DNA of 64,000 nt from Nautilus pompilius (lineage: Eukaryota > Mollusca > Cephalopoda > Nautilida > Nautilidae). Below are positions 1 through 35,180 of this stretch, piece by piece. The stretch is taken from contig JACATO010001081.1 of the NCBI GenBank assembly GCA_018389105.1, positions 408,501 to 472,500 of the forward strand. The letters run 5' to 3'. Numbering within the stretch: position 1 is the stretch's first letter; each line of letters starts with the position of its first letter. The translations under genes were made by a program, and so were the position numbers. The notes beneath the pieces are model-generated. The model had not been told where the DNA came from, made no database searches, and saw nothing but the letters and a program-made list of their open reading frames with translations.

Positions 1-948
1 TCCTTTCTGAATGGATAAAGGCACTATTAAAATATAGCAACATTTTTGTTTAGCAATTGGTCAGAAACTGATTAAAAAAAGAAAAAATTAACAATGTTTG
101 AAAGCAAGAAATAATTTAAAGTCTCTGTGTATACTTAAAAATGTTTGGAATCATTACACTCGCCTCCTGATTATGAAACAAACAAAATTCTGTCTACTTC
201 ATGCAGCAGGACACCACTCACTCATACACACAGTTCTAGCAGAAAATAGGGGCCAAATTTTTGCAACAATAGAAAACAGGTTCTGTTGGTGACAGGTTTG
301 AAGTCTCCAATCCCATTTTTATTTCTACCTTTTGACTATTTTAATTCTACAAAGTAAATGGTTTTATTTTCTTCTCTGCAAAATGATTAGAAGTTGGTAA
401 AAAGCATTAAGAATTCTGTGGAATCTCCTGTTGCTCTGCATTCTTTTCTTGTTGAGTCAGTAAACATTTCTTTCCCCTCAGGCTTAGGCTGCAGTAAAGA
501 TTAACCTATTCCCATTCATCATCTGCTGAATTATGAATTCATATCACATGGACTTTGCAATATAAAATTTTTAAGTGATCCAATCAATGTCAAATCACAA
601 CCAGAAGGTCAATGACATCAAAGATCCTAAACACCAGCTACTGTTATCCTTTTCCTTCAAAGACAACTCTCTGCTGGAGGAAAACCACTACCTTCCCAAA
701 TATAAGTTAATTTTGCTCTTTTTATATTTAAATTTTGATTAACTGGTCAGACACTTAGGAAGTATCCAATTATTTATCAGAAGCACAATTAATGTATTTG
801 AAAGTTAGATATGGAATATAGGAAAAATGTATTTGGAAAATAAGTAATTTTTAGTTTTCTAAGAAAACACAGATTTAGATCTACATTTTCAAACAGTAAT
901 AGCTTAATTTGCACTTAAATAGCCATCTTTAAAAGTATTTGTGCCAAC
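1..948. other. Intron 16 of DYNC1H1 (left edge)
   Basis: AT-rich sequence downstream of the last visible exon on the minus strand. No dynein exon, repeat or RNA gene was recognised in it. Confidence 0.6.
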
Positions 949-23363
<22,415 letters not shown>

Positions 23364-24327
23364 TCGTGGCGGACAACGCGAAACAGTCTCTTCCGATAAA
23401 CGGCAAACTTCCCCCAAGAGTGAGAGAGAGAGAGACGACGACGACTACGCGAATGCAGCTGGCAGCCTTAACATGGCTGCAGCGAGTGATGTCACTTCCA
23501 AGTCGCTACCCCAGAGCCGATCGAGAGCGAGGCCTTGCGATCGAAAACGAGGCGTGGCGGGCAAGCGAGAGGAGTGGAGGATGCACTCCGTCCGCCATCC
23601 TTCATCGTTATTATTGCCATCTGGAGTCAGTAAGTTCTCGCTGGTGATAGTTCGAGCAGAACGGGAAGCAGTAGTGTTTAAACTGCCGGGCGATATTTTT
23701 AACGCCCCCCAAAAACCCAGAATTACCGCCTTTATGTACGCTCAAAGAGCGCATAATCCTTAGGGTCCGGGAAACGGGGTTACCGCCCTTGGACGTCCGA
23801 GCGAAAGTCCCAATCTGTCGTGATGCATACCAATCCAACCCCCAAACCCTCAGCATCTACACAGAATTCACCCTACCACTTTCTCTGATAACTAAATTTC
23901 TTTGATGATTTTTTTTACTTTTTACTTTAAGGGGGAACACTGAACAAACATTAGAACATCATTGTATCGTGTTCACGTGCCAATGCTCAGGTTTAGTCAT
24001 CCTTGGGCGACACATTCAGCCTTCCCCGATGTAACTCCTAATGTACGAACATTAACCTGAAAGCCGACGATATGTGACAAACAGGAAGAAAAAAAAACAA
24101 CAACTGTGAGTGCACACAACAGCGAAAACAAATTAAAAAAACAATTGTTTTGTTAGGGGAGGGGAAGGGGGGATTAGATTTCACCGGGGAACGAAGATGG
24201 CGCAGCACCGTTTTGTCAGCCTGTGACACGACAACAAGTTTTCCTTTCTCTCTCCCCACCCCTCCTCCTCCCCCCCCTCTCCCTCCACCAGCGATGGACG
24301 TGGTGACTGGAAGCTAACCTCGAAATA
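23364..24327. promoter_or_regulatory. Divergent promoter interval between DYNC1H1 and SCYL1
   Basis: Only 964 bp separate the two start codons, which point away from each other. The interval and its flanks (about 22.3-25.3 kb) are rich in CpG against an otherwise AT-rich window, and no TATA box is obvious at a sensible distance from either start. This is the usual look of a bidirectional housekeeping promoter. Transcription start sites cannot be placed from sequence alone, and part of the interval must be 5' UTR. The upstream in-frame TGA at 24304-24306 supports the SCYL1 start. Confidence 0.7.
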
Positions 24328-27300
24328 ATGTGGTCGTTCTTTTCCAGAGATCCTACAAAAGACTTTAATTACGATGTCGGGGAGAAAGTACCCGGTTTAG
24401 AAGACAGATCACTGTGGACTTTACGCCAAGGAAAGAAGAAGGTTCGGTGGGACTTTAAACATCCGTTGGCAGTGGGAGCATATTATTGCTACTATTATTG
24501 AGGTCCTCCGGTATCCGACCGCCCTTACTGACCCGTACCGTGTCGAGCTAACCTGGACCAGCGAGTTCACCTCCTGTTTCTGATTCTACCCCGTTGTTTT
24601 GTTGTTGTTGTTGTTTTTTAACCCTTTCTAACTTTGTTTTACGATCTGTGTGTGTCGGGGGGGGGGGTTGGTTTGGAAATCCAATCCCCTTTTTTTGTTC
24701 CCGAACGGCAAACGACGATCGATGTCGAGTACAGTTTGTCCATCTGCCGGGGATTACTGTTCTGTTGTTGCCTGCCTGCCTTGATGGTAGCCATTTGTAA
24801 TGTAAAGCTCGACACAGCCACGACCAGAAGTTCCTCCACCTCCACCCCCCCACCCCCAAATAGAAACTTAACAGAATTCGTCTTCAGATCATTGCTCGTG
24901 TCTTGACCCTCTGCCCGCTGATATCCATTATTAGGAAGTACCTAATGGAGTCGTGATTTATGAGGTCTTTTGAGGAAGTTTAGATTTCGTGCTGTGTCAC
25001 ACCTTCGGGTTTCCTGTCATCTCTGCGGGGAACCACGGCCGTGGGCTCCAGGTGCCAGCAGGCTTTCAGAAGCCGTCTGGTTTTTTTTAGAAGGAATCCA
25101 ACAGCATAGCGACGTTTTGTCTGTGATTGTGTTGCTACTGCTTGCTGTACAAGTCACCCACCCACCCACGGGGTACAGGTCACGACTCCACGTTGCATCT
25201 GGTGTAATAAAGCTAACGTTCTTGCCCTTCTCTCATTCCTGGTAGCTAAGTTAATACAGACGAATAGCAAACGTGAGTTCTGCCACAGCTGCTGGAGAAA
25301 AACCCCGACGGGAACGAGAATCAAGATTATCGTCGGTGAAGAGCATTCAGACCGCAGAGAGATTTAAGAATTAAGTCCCAATTTCTTTTTGTTATAACGT
25401 GACTAACAAAAACTGTGCTTTGTAACATATCCCTTCCTCCGGCACAGGGAGATCTTAGAAATCTTTAGTATTTAATAAAGAGAGAGAGAGAAGTTTATTT
25501 TAAAATATGGGTGTACATACTAGGGTCATTCATCTGAAACCCAGCTGAAATAACACTGCCATAGTATCACCTGGGTTTCATGTCAGAGTCCCCAGTGCAT
25601 GAACTCTCAAAATGCATTCGATTAATGTCTTCTGTATTCATCACGGTTATATTATCAGCTTTTGTCTTTATTTTTTAACGTGAAAAAAATATCAATTCCA
25701 TTTATGCAAAAGTGGATGCCTGAGAGACCCCTGATCAAGATCTCAGGTTAACTATCTTAACCTTAGGCTCTGTACATATAATAACAAGAGAAAAGCTTTG
25801 TTGTTTTCTGTTGCCCTTTTCAGAACTTAATGCTGCCAGCCTTAATCTAATGGGATTTTCATTACTCAATTAGATATATATTTGTATTATTTGCTCACTT
25901 ACATTCTCAATTTTTTTTTCATTTTATTAATGATGTTGTGTGACTGAAGCAACTGAAAACAATGCTTCACACTCAAAATTAAATAAATACAAGACTTTGT
26001 AAATTATTTCAATTTATTTAGTTGTAATTTGAGAATTTTCTGGATGCATAATCTGTCTACAAATAGTTTCAGCATTTCATACTTTAGTAAATTTTGTCAT
26101 CAGAATTTCAAATTAAAAAAAAAATTAATATGAGGGGGGAAAACTTTTTCAATTTAAAAAAATAGAAAATTCGAGTAAGAATATTTATTTATGAAAATTT
26201 TGTTCAGACTGGGTGATTCCATATTAACCGATGTGACATTGGAACACATTATCACATTAGAGGAGAATAATAAAATGCCGTGATGAATGAAGCAGTGTCT
26301 GCTGCTAACTAGAACATAGTTCCCTATCTAAATAACACTTTCTCTCCCCCATACCACTTCTTTACCATACTACTGCCAAAAATACCATACAACTTCATCC
26401 AAATAGCAGTACTGTTTGTTTATGAACATGAACTAATTAAGTTGAGACAGCATCATCAAACCTCACTGCACATTTTACATGATCAAGTCAAAATATTTGT
26501 GTACACTAACTGCCGGTGCCAGATATTTAATGATAGCTAGCTTTGATGTTTCACTTCACTAATCACTAAGCATGTGAGTACCATTCTGTATATGCAAACT
26601 GGACTTTGTTTTGTTGGTGTTTCACGTAGTTTTCTGCAAAGTCCACCTGTTTCCAACAAGAATTGGATGTAGTAGAAGCCGCTATTAGACCGTTCACAGC
26701 AGTGAGCCTGCTGAATATGCAACCTAGCGACAATTCCAGTAGTTGTGACCAGAATGTAGCAGAAATGTTTTGTCACATGTTACTGTTAAGTCATGTGTTA
26801 CCTAAGATAATTTCCTTAATTAACAGATATTTAACAAACTAACTAATACTTCACCTCTATAAGTAGTATTAGCTTTATGGAGCTTTACAGCAGAAAAGTA
26901 GCAGACATGACCAAATACCTGTGTTGAATGAAGTATGTCATATGGGTCTAGTTGTATCATAGAAATATTAGAAAATATCTTCCACGAGCAAAAAAGTTTC
27001 AAAATGAAAGATTTTATTAGATGAAAGTGAATGTTTTTAGGGTAATGAGATAGAATTAAATTCTAAAATCTTAAAATCAAATTAATTTGCATAAATTAGT
27101 CCAGTAGTTAATCACAGGTGAAATTCAATCCAAACATGACTCTACTGGCCGTCTTCATATTTCAATATATATATAAAACTGTATTCTAAATTTATAATTT
27201 AAATTATGACCTAATGGTTGACATCATCCAAATATATTTTAATTTATAATGTTATTAAGTTTCATGAATTAAAAAAAATTTATATATTATTTTAGGATAC

Positions 27301-30300
27301 TGGTGATCCTGTGTCGATTTTTACATTTGATATTGAAAGTGGAAAAGAAGCTCAGGTGAGAAGAAGAAGAATGGTTTTATTGAATTTAAGCTAGCATTAG
27401 TTTCTGAATTATCTCAGGTATGTAGAAGACAGTATTAGTAATTTATAGTATCTTAACCAAGACAGAACATCATCAATAAATAACCTGTTAACCGTGCCCC
27501 AGATTTTATACCATAACAGGACACACGTCTGTAATCCGTTAACTGAACATCGTCAGTTTGTTTTGCATATATTGTAAACGGAAGCTTTTGTTGTTTTTTT
27601 TTTTTGATTTTGATAATTTACATTGTGTATTACAAGGACATTCAACCCGCTGGATACAATTGTGAGGATTCTGTTTTAGCTTGATTTCACTTGAATGTTC
27701 CTTATATTGTTAAAGTTTATTCTTGTAGACTAAAAATACACTGACATGTTATTCACTCTTTTTTTTATTCCTGCTAATTGATGAAATATTTTAGTTTAGG
27801 TTCGTAAGTACTGATCTGTGCATCATTTTTTTCTATTTATGTTCTTCCCAGACACAGCTCGCACGAACTGCTTTCAAAAGAATAAAGACATTAAGACACC
27901 CAAACATACTGACCTTCCTGGATGGATTAGAGGTAAGGTGCTTCTGACAGCAGTTATCTTCTCCTTTCTTTTCCTCTTAAAATGAAATGCTCCTTAATCA
28001 TTGTATTGTATTAGCAACTTCAAACTTTTCAATCAGCAATAGCTATGGATGAACTTTTCCTTGTGAACAACATTTTAAAAGTTTGATTCTTAAATTATTA
28101 CTGTTTTAAATCCATCTACTACATTGAACTTTTGTTGTTATTTCTGTTCTTGGTTTAGTTTATTACAGAAAAGTGGCCGTCGTTATGATTCCTACAATGA
28201 TTAAGGCTACCATAAATGACTAATTGTTTAGTCTTTAACAGCTCTTGCTTTATTTAATTTCAGACTGATCGAATAATTTATTTTGTGACAGAGTTAGTTT
28301 CACCACTGAGCACTTACCACGGGGATAATGAATCGGATAGAAACAGAAATGAACTTAGCATATCCTGGGGGCTTCATCAGATCTGCGTGAGTAGAAATTA
28401 TTTTAGCTCAGATAAACATTTAAGGCAAAAAAAAACTGGCACTGATTCTTGGAATGTCCTGACATGTGATGTGGACACACAGACTTTGATACCAGGATGC
28501 TGTAAACTATGTATTTTGGAAATGCAAACAAAAATGTGACAATAGATTGTTGACTCGCATTTTCTTAAATCTTTTAAATACCAAGCAATCTCAGCAACTT
28601 ATTTTTTATTCCAAGTAGCACATGAAAGAAAGCTGAGGAAAGTGCAGAAGTCTGAACACAAAATCATCTTTCACTACCATAATCTGTCCTTTTGTTGTTG
28701 TAGAACTCACTATGCCAAGCACTGCATACAGCAGCAGTCTGTTGGGGATCTCTGAAGAACGATAAAAATTGGATAACAAAATGAAATAAGTAAACATTAA
28801 GTGTGAAACATTCTAAATGTTTCTTCTTAATGTGGTGTACACAGCATATACAGTAAACTCTGGATATAGCGGCACTCTGTCTAACAGAAAGTGTCACAGC
28901 TCTGGCGGCAGACATGGCAACCAACTTAAGTTTGTTTACAGTCGCCATCTTGGAAGTGCACATAGTTCATTTCTCTTGTCTTTTATCATACGATAACTTT
29001 TGCACCCCTCAACATTGGCTCCTAAATTTGACAAAGCAAGTAGGAGAAAATTGAAGAAGGACTACACTTAACATTGCCAATAAAGTTATAGTAAAGAAAT
29101 TAGAAAAAAAGTGTAAGCAGGAATGTTTTGATGTGCGAGTACAATGTTGGTTCGTCGATTGGTCTCCTGATGCAGCAATTGAAACAACAAATGCAGAGGA
29201 GGAGCAGTTAACAGAAGGGAAGTAAACGGTGTTGTGTAGTGCATAATTGTGTATTTTTTTTACGCGTATGTTCCATATTCAACTTGATGTAGGTGCATTT
29301 TTTGAATATTCTGATTAAACTGGCAGCACATACACACACATCCGTTGTATATTCTACTTATTTACACCTCCCTTGTACCTTCCTTATGCGGACACTCCAT
29401 ATAATGGAATATTGATATAATGGCATCCCCGATTCCCTGATGGTGCCACTTTTACAGAGTTTACTGTACTATGATTTTTTTTACAGAGGTCTTCAGTATT
29501 AAACTGGAGACAGTCTGAGCTGATTATTCTTGTAGTGTTAGCAAAAAAAATACTAAGCGAGGGAAAAGTAAGTACACCCTTTGGGAGGTATCATGACCCA
29601 TCAAAATCCAAACGTTTTTGTGGGAGGTGGAGGGATTTGTTATGACCAAAAATATCAAAATCTGCTGAAAACTGAAAATGGAACTCAGACTTTCCTATGA
29701 TCTACAACAGATGATGAACTGCAGTGTAGGAACTAAACTACATGAGAATATCTTCAAATAGCAATACAATTCAAGTAGCAATGAACGTAGATGGTAGATA
29801 GCATAGATCCGTAATAAATAAAAGGAAGGAAGGAGAAAAAACATTAAAATATTTGTTTACTTGGTTGCTTTGTCAGTGATGCATTGGGAAAAGAAGATCA
29901 CATGGTACTGAAAGTGAACTGTCCTGGAAACACCCTGAGTCTCTGGGAAAGTGGGGGGGGAGGAATAAAAGATGGTCACAAATCGACTGCGTTTGGTTGT
30001 AGTTTCATTGCCTGATCTAATTTCAGTGAGCACCGAAGACTCTGTCATGACACAGTTCTGATTCTTCATCCTCGATGTCGTGTCTTGCCACTTCTCGCAC
30101 CACTCCTGTCATCTGAATCGGAATCCTTGTTCTACAACTGTTATCCATGTTGTCTAGAGTGCAGTTAGATATTGCCTGCCTTCATGAAACTTATCTTTAC
30201 CACATCAGGAAACAAAGGATTCCATGCAGCCTTGAGAGGAGGTGTGCATGCACGCTTTCTATTTAATCCAGTCATCCCATTTCTCTTGGATGTTCTGCTT

Positions 30301-33300
30301 GAGCAAAAATTTCAGGATATACCAGTCAGTCGAACTGAGCTAGTGCAACCACCGGTTGCCATCGCAACATCTGAGCTTCGTCCACTCCGCGCACACTTGT
30401 TCACTCACAACAATGCAGACCTCCCTTCCAAAACAACGAGAGAAGCTAGTTTTCACCCGTCAGCTATCACAATGAGCCTGACTACGATTTTTTGTTTTTT
30501 TTTTCCTTTTCATTCCCAGTTTTGATTTCTCTTCTCGGAGTGATGCAAGGTCACTTTGCCTGTTGTGATGAAATGGACAGCTGTTTCATCCATGTTTCTG
30601 ACATCAGCAGTGAAGTACTTGTACATTTTTTTTTAAAAATTCTAATGATGTAGAATTTTTCCACCTTTTTTTTTTTTAGAGCTTGCATGGAAATCTAGCC
30701 AACCAAAATAAAAATTCACTGTTGCTCGATTTGTATCTATTTTCTTGTGATTTGGTTAGGGCACAATCGCAGTATTCAGAAAACCAGTCAAAGAAGTTGT
30801 AAATTCCAGCATTAGTTTTGGATCACTGCTCTGGGATAGCTGCTTTCTCATCGCGAGCCGATGCAAAATCAGTTTTCCATTGTTGCATGTATCTACTCTC
30901 AAATTCTTTTTCCGTCCACTCCAAATTTCCTTGCTGTTGCATTAATCGTTGTCAATTTTTCAGCATCTAGCTCGAACTTGACGGTGTAGCTCGGCATCTT
31001 TGGCATTGTAACTTTTGATTCTAATTCTGCTACAGACATAATACACGGTGCTTGATACTTTCTACAGGAATTTCAAGTGAATGGGAAAGATTTGGTGGTG
31101 TGGTTGGAAGGTCTAATATAGCTAAAATAGTTTTTAAAAAGGCACAGCAAACTGGTGATCTGACGAAATCATCGTGCACACTTCACTTACATAGAGACTT
31201 TCATGTGATCATTGTTGCGCATATACCAAAAAAAAAAATGCATTTTTCAAAGTATTATCAAACAGTGATATCCCTTGAACACAAGGTAAGTGCGCAGGTA
31301 GAGTAGTATGTCAACAAACAATCTATTTTATTGCTGCATAGATACTTTAGTGGTGAACAGGATTTTGATGTAGGCTATAGCTGATTCAAACCGAGATGAC
31401 TGATTGTCATTTATTACCCGTAAATGTAATGCTCAAAAGTAAACGTGTCTACAAATTAAAGTCTCTGATACTTTGATAGCAATATTTATTTGCTAAAATG
31501 TTCCTAAAGAGGATGGGTGTTTATTGGGGATATTTATTGCGTGTTAGTGTGTGCTTTTGGTGGCAGAAGTTGAAGGGATACGAGGAGCAGTAAGAACCAG
31601 TGACGTAGACTCTTTCTGTTTTTTTTCCAGAAGGGACTTTCTTTTCTTGTGAATGATTGTGGCTTTGTTCACAACAATGTGTGCATGGCGTCTGTCTTTG
31701 TGGACCAGGCTGGAGAGTGGAAACTGGGAGGTATAGAATATTTGTATCAAGCAAAGGATACATCAGCCATACCTCCATTAAAATTTTTACCTGCATTAGA
31801 AATCTACAATCCTCCAGAAAAGGAAGATTATGCCAAGAGATCTACAAAAGAAAAATGGTGAGTGCTTTGTGTGAGAGATGTCACAGTTGCCTAAAAAGAG
31901 TGGAGTTTTTTCCTGATCTTACTTTATTTCCAAGTGTCGCATAGCATTGGGTCCATATTTACCTTAACACTGGTGTAGATCATTTTTTTCTGTAGCTTTG
32001 CATTGCAAAGTGTACCTGAGAAATGTAAAGCAACTACACGCTTGTCAAGGCGTGCCGCTTCATCAGAGCAGTATGAAAACAACCTTTCACACTGTTGTTG
32101 GCTATCATCCTTAAGGTCTTATACACTGCATCGTTATATTTGTCCATTTGTTGTTGTCCAGATAATCATAAACTGAATTCTTTTAACTCAATTTTTTTTC
32201 CTTTTCTCCATGTATGCCATTGTTAGAAGATCTTTATTTATCTAAGAAATATTTTGTATAAATAAAAGAGAAGGAAATAAAATTGCTGTTTTTTGTAGGG
32301 GAGATGGTTTGTAAATATTATCAAAGTTTGTTTAAGAAATTACGATTTTAAGATTTTGTTCAGCCTGATGAATATTCCCTTTGTTATCGTTCGTTCTAGT
32401 CTGAGAGGATACTGCTTCAGTGGGTTAATGATTGACAGGAGTTTTTGTTGTTTTTTTTACACATATTCATTATTTGGCTAACATCATGGTGTGTGGAAAA
32501 TCAGTGCATATCTCAAAACTCAGTCGTCGGCGCATGTCACCAGTGAGGGATATACCACGTGACGCTTGTATTAAGATTAGGCTTGTAGATGAGTAATAGC
32601 AGCTTGTGTAAAAACTGGCGGAATGATTAATATCAAAAACAGGTTATGGTAGGAAAAACTAAGATGTATTAAAGTAATGTTTAACATTTAAAGGGGGAGT
32701 TACTAATGAATTGCATCTGGGTAGAGGAGAATCGTCAATGCCACAATGGCTCACAAAACAATGGCAAGGAAAAAACTTTCTGGGAGAGTAGCTGCTAGGC
32801 GAACTCATCAGCGTTAGAATCAAGCTGCCTGATGATGATGATGTGGTAACTTCAGTGAATAGTTCATCATGGATCCCTAATTTTATTGGATTGGACTGTT
32901 CCAAGTCCAGATAGGATCATTACAATAACTACTGTTCTACACCAGCATATTTAAGCAAATTTACTATTTGTAATAAATGAAGTTCTACTGGGAAAATTTT
33001 GAAACAGATTTTAAAGAAAAAGATTTATGCCTATGAAAGATCCTCAACACCTACATTCTAGATACAGTTATCAGATTAATTTATCCAAATAAATCAATTA
33101 CAGAAATGGAAATGTGATTGTACTCATAAAGAAAGGAAGGTGCAAAGATGCTAAGGGTGAATTCCAGACTGAAAAGAAAAAATACAGCAGCTGAAACATT
33201 TTTGCCAGAGTGTGTGAAAAATAAAAAGATGCATATAAATAGAACTAATCTACCCAAAAGATTCCAGAAATTCATCAGGAAAACTATTTTGATAGACTGT

Positions 33301-35180
33301 TTACTGGTAGAGTAAATGCCATTAATGGCAACTAATTCATGGAACCTGGTACTTCCGCTTTGACAAAGGTTGTCCATTATGCAGATTTATGTCCATTTTC
33401 AATACTTACTCAACACAATTTTAAGCTTTATATTTTTTTCGAGAATGTTAACTTTCTATACTGGCACTCACTCTATTGTGTATATTGTAATTTTAAGTGA
33501 TGGGGAAATACTGATTTCTAATATAATTTTAAAATGAAAAAAAAATACTTAATTATACTAAATGTTTGTTTTATACCTACTATAACCAGCTTCACATTTT
33601 GTTTTTTAATCAAGGGCTGGTGATATGTGGGGTCTGGGTTGCCTTATTTGGGAAGTATTTAATGGAAATTTGAGGAAGTCGTCTTCTCTGAAGGCACCAG
33701 GAAAGGTTTGTTATTCTGTGATTATTTCATGTACTTGCAGTTTGTTTATGTATTTATTTTTTTAATGATTTTACTTAGTTTTTTTTTTTTTTTAGATTTA
33801 ACTGGAATTCAAAACCAGTGGGAGGTTGGCGGTAAAGCTGCTGTAAGTGGCAGCCAGATAGGCTAGCCACAGGATGCTAGGCTGTCCAGAAAACTGCTTT
33901 TTAATTTAAAAAAAAAAATCTTCTGACTCTTGCATAACAGACTGATACAGAAGAATCTGCATCACCATGAACTGAACCATCATGGCTGCTACCATGAAGT
34001 TTTAATGTTATTTACTGTGCTTTATCTCACAGTAGTCTCCTCAATTGGTATAATGCGGTAGTCCTGCTAATGTCAAGGGCCTAAGCTTGAATCTTAGTCA
34101 GGACCAGCTCACTTTGGCATGCCTCCATAGTATGGTTTCTTCCAGTTTACTCCTACATCTAAAAAGTGAAGAGTTCTAGCGTTGGTTTTTCTGTGAAAGG
34201 TGCGTAGCCAATCTTTACACCCTGTTCTCCTTCACTTGGCTTAGGAATCTGATACCAGGAGATACGTGTTCCTCTGGCTGCCCTACGTGCCAATGTTATT
34301 CACACTAGATCTGAAAATGAAATCTCTCTAATTGGATTTTGTATATTGTCTTTATGATCAGATTAATTATTACACCATTCAAATCACATTTAGTATCGTA
34401 ACAGAATATCTGGTTTATTTTGTTTGGCTCACCTCAACTGACATCTGCAGAATAGCTTACGCACCATTTATCTTTGACACAGGTTGACGACTTTGACCAC
34501 TGAACTTTTTTTAGTAGCTTATGGAACTTAAGTGGCAGTTTTTTTGGTGGGAAGGTTATGCTAGTTTTAAAATGGTTTTGCTGTTTAAGACACTTGAATT
34601 GAGACATTTAAATTTTTTTTAGCTCTTGTGATTTCAGAAACCTGTCATCCTTATCATGGCCGCCACCTCAATCCAGTTATGTGATTGACATATTTTAGAT
34701 TACACAATAGTTCACACGTTATGTATTATCTTTAATTTATCATCCTATTTTTGTGGTGTATTTTGCAATTCAGTTATCACAAAGGTCGGTCTGTTTTTCC
34801 TGATTACAGGTGTAACACTGTGTGTGCTAAGATGGATTTTTCTTTCAGTTAAACCACAGTTCACACATCTATGGAACATTTTCAGAAAATAACACCCAGT
34901 TTTGCATTTAAAAGCAAAAAAAAAAAAAAAAAAAAACGTGTCTGTGCTGGAGATCATAAAAATGGGCATCATTCGGTGTTAAGGGTCAGTAGGGTAAATA
35001 ACCCGCTTTACTTTTTCTCTCTAGATTTCTCAAAGTCTGCTGCCTCATTACTGCCAGTTAGTCGGAGCCAATCCCAAGTCACGGCCCAATCCTGCAAAAT
35101 TCCTTGAAAATTGCAGACAGAGAAATGGCTTCATGGACAATACCTTTGTGAATACCATGCTGTATTTAGAAGAGATACAA
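24328..35180 (+). CDS. SCYL1: SCYL1 exons 1-7: pseudokinase domain
   Basis: Exons: 1, 24328-24441; 2, 27296-27355; 3, 27852-27932; 4, 28264-28386; 5, 31631-31857; 6, 33615-33705; 7, 35025-35180. The glycine-loop region is degenerate ([18 protein letters not shown]). The usual VAIK lysine position reads VSIF (exon 2). The HRD position reads HNN and the DFG position LGG (exon 5). APE-like and C-lobe helices follow ([30 protein letters not shown]). These losses match vertebrate SCYL1, so this is a conserved pseudokinase and not decay. Exon 6 has a CAAG acceptor. Confidence 0.95.
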
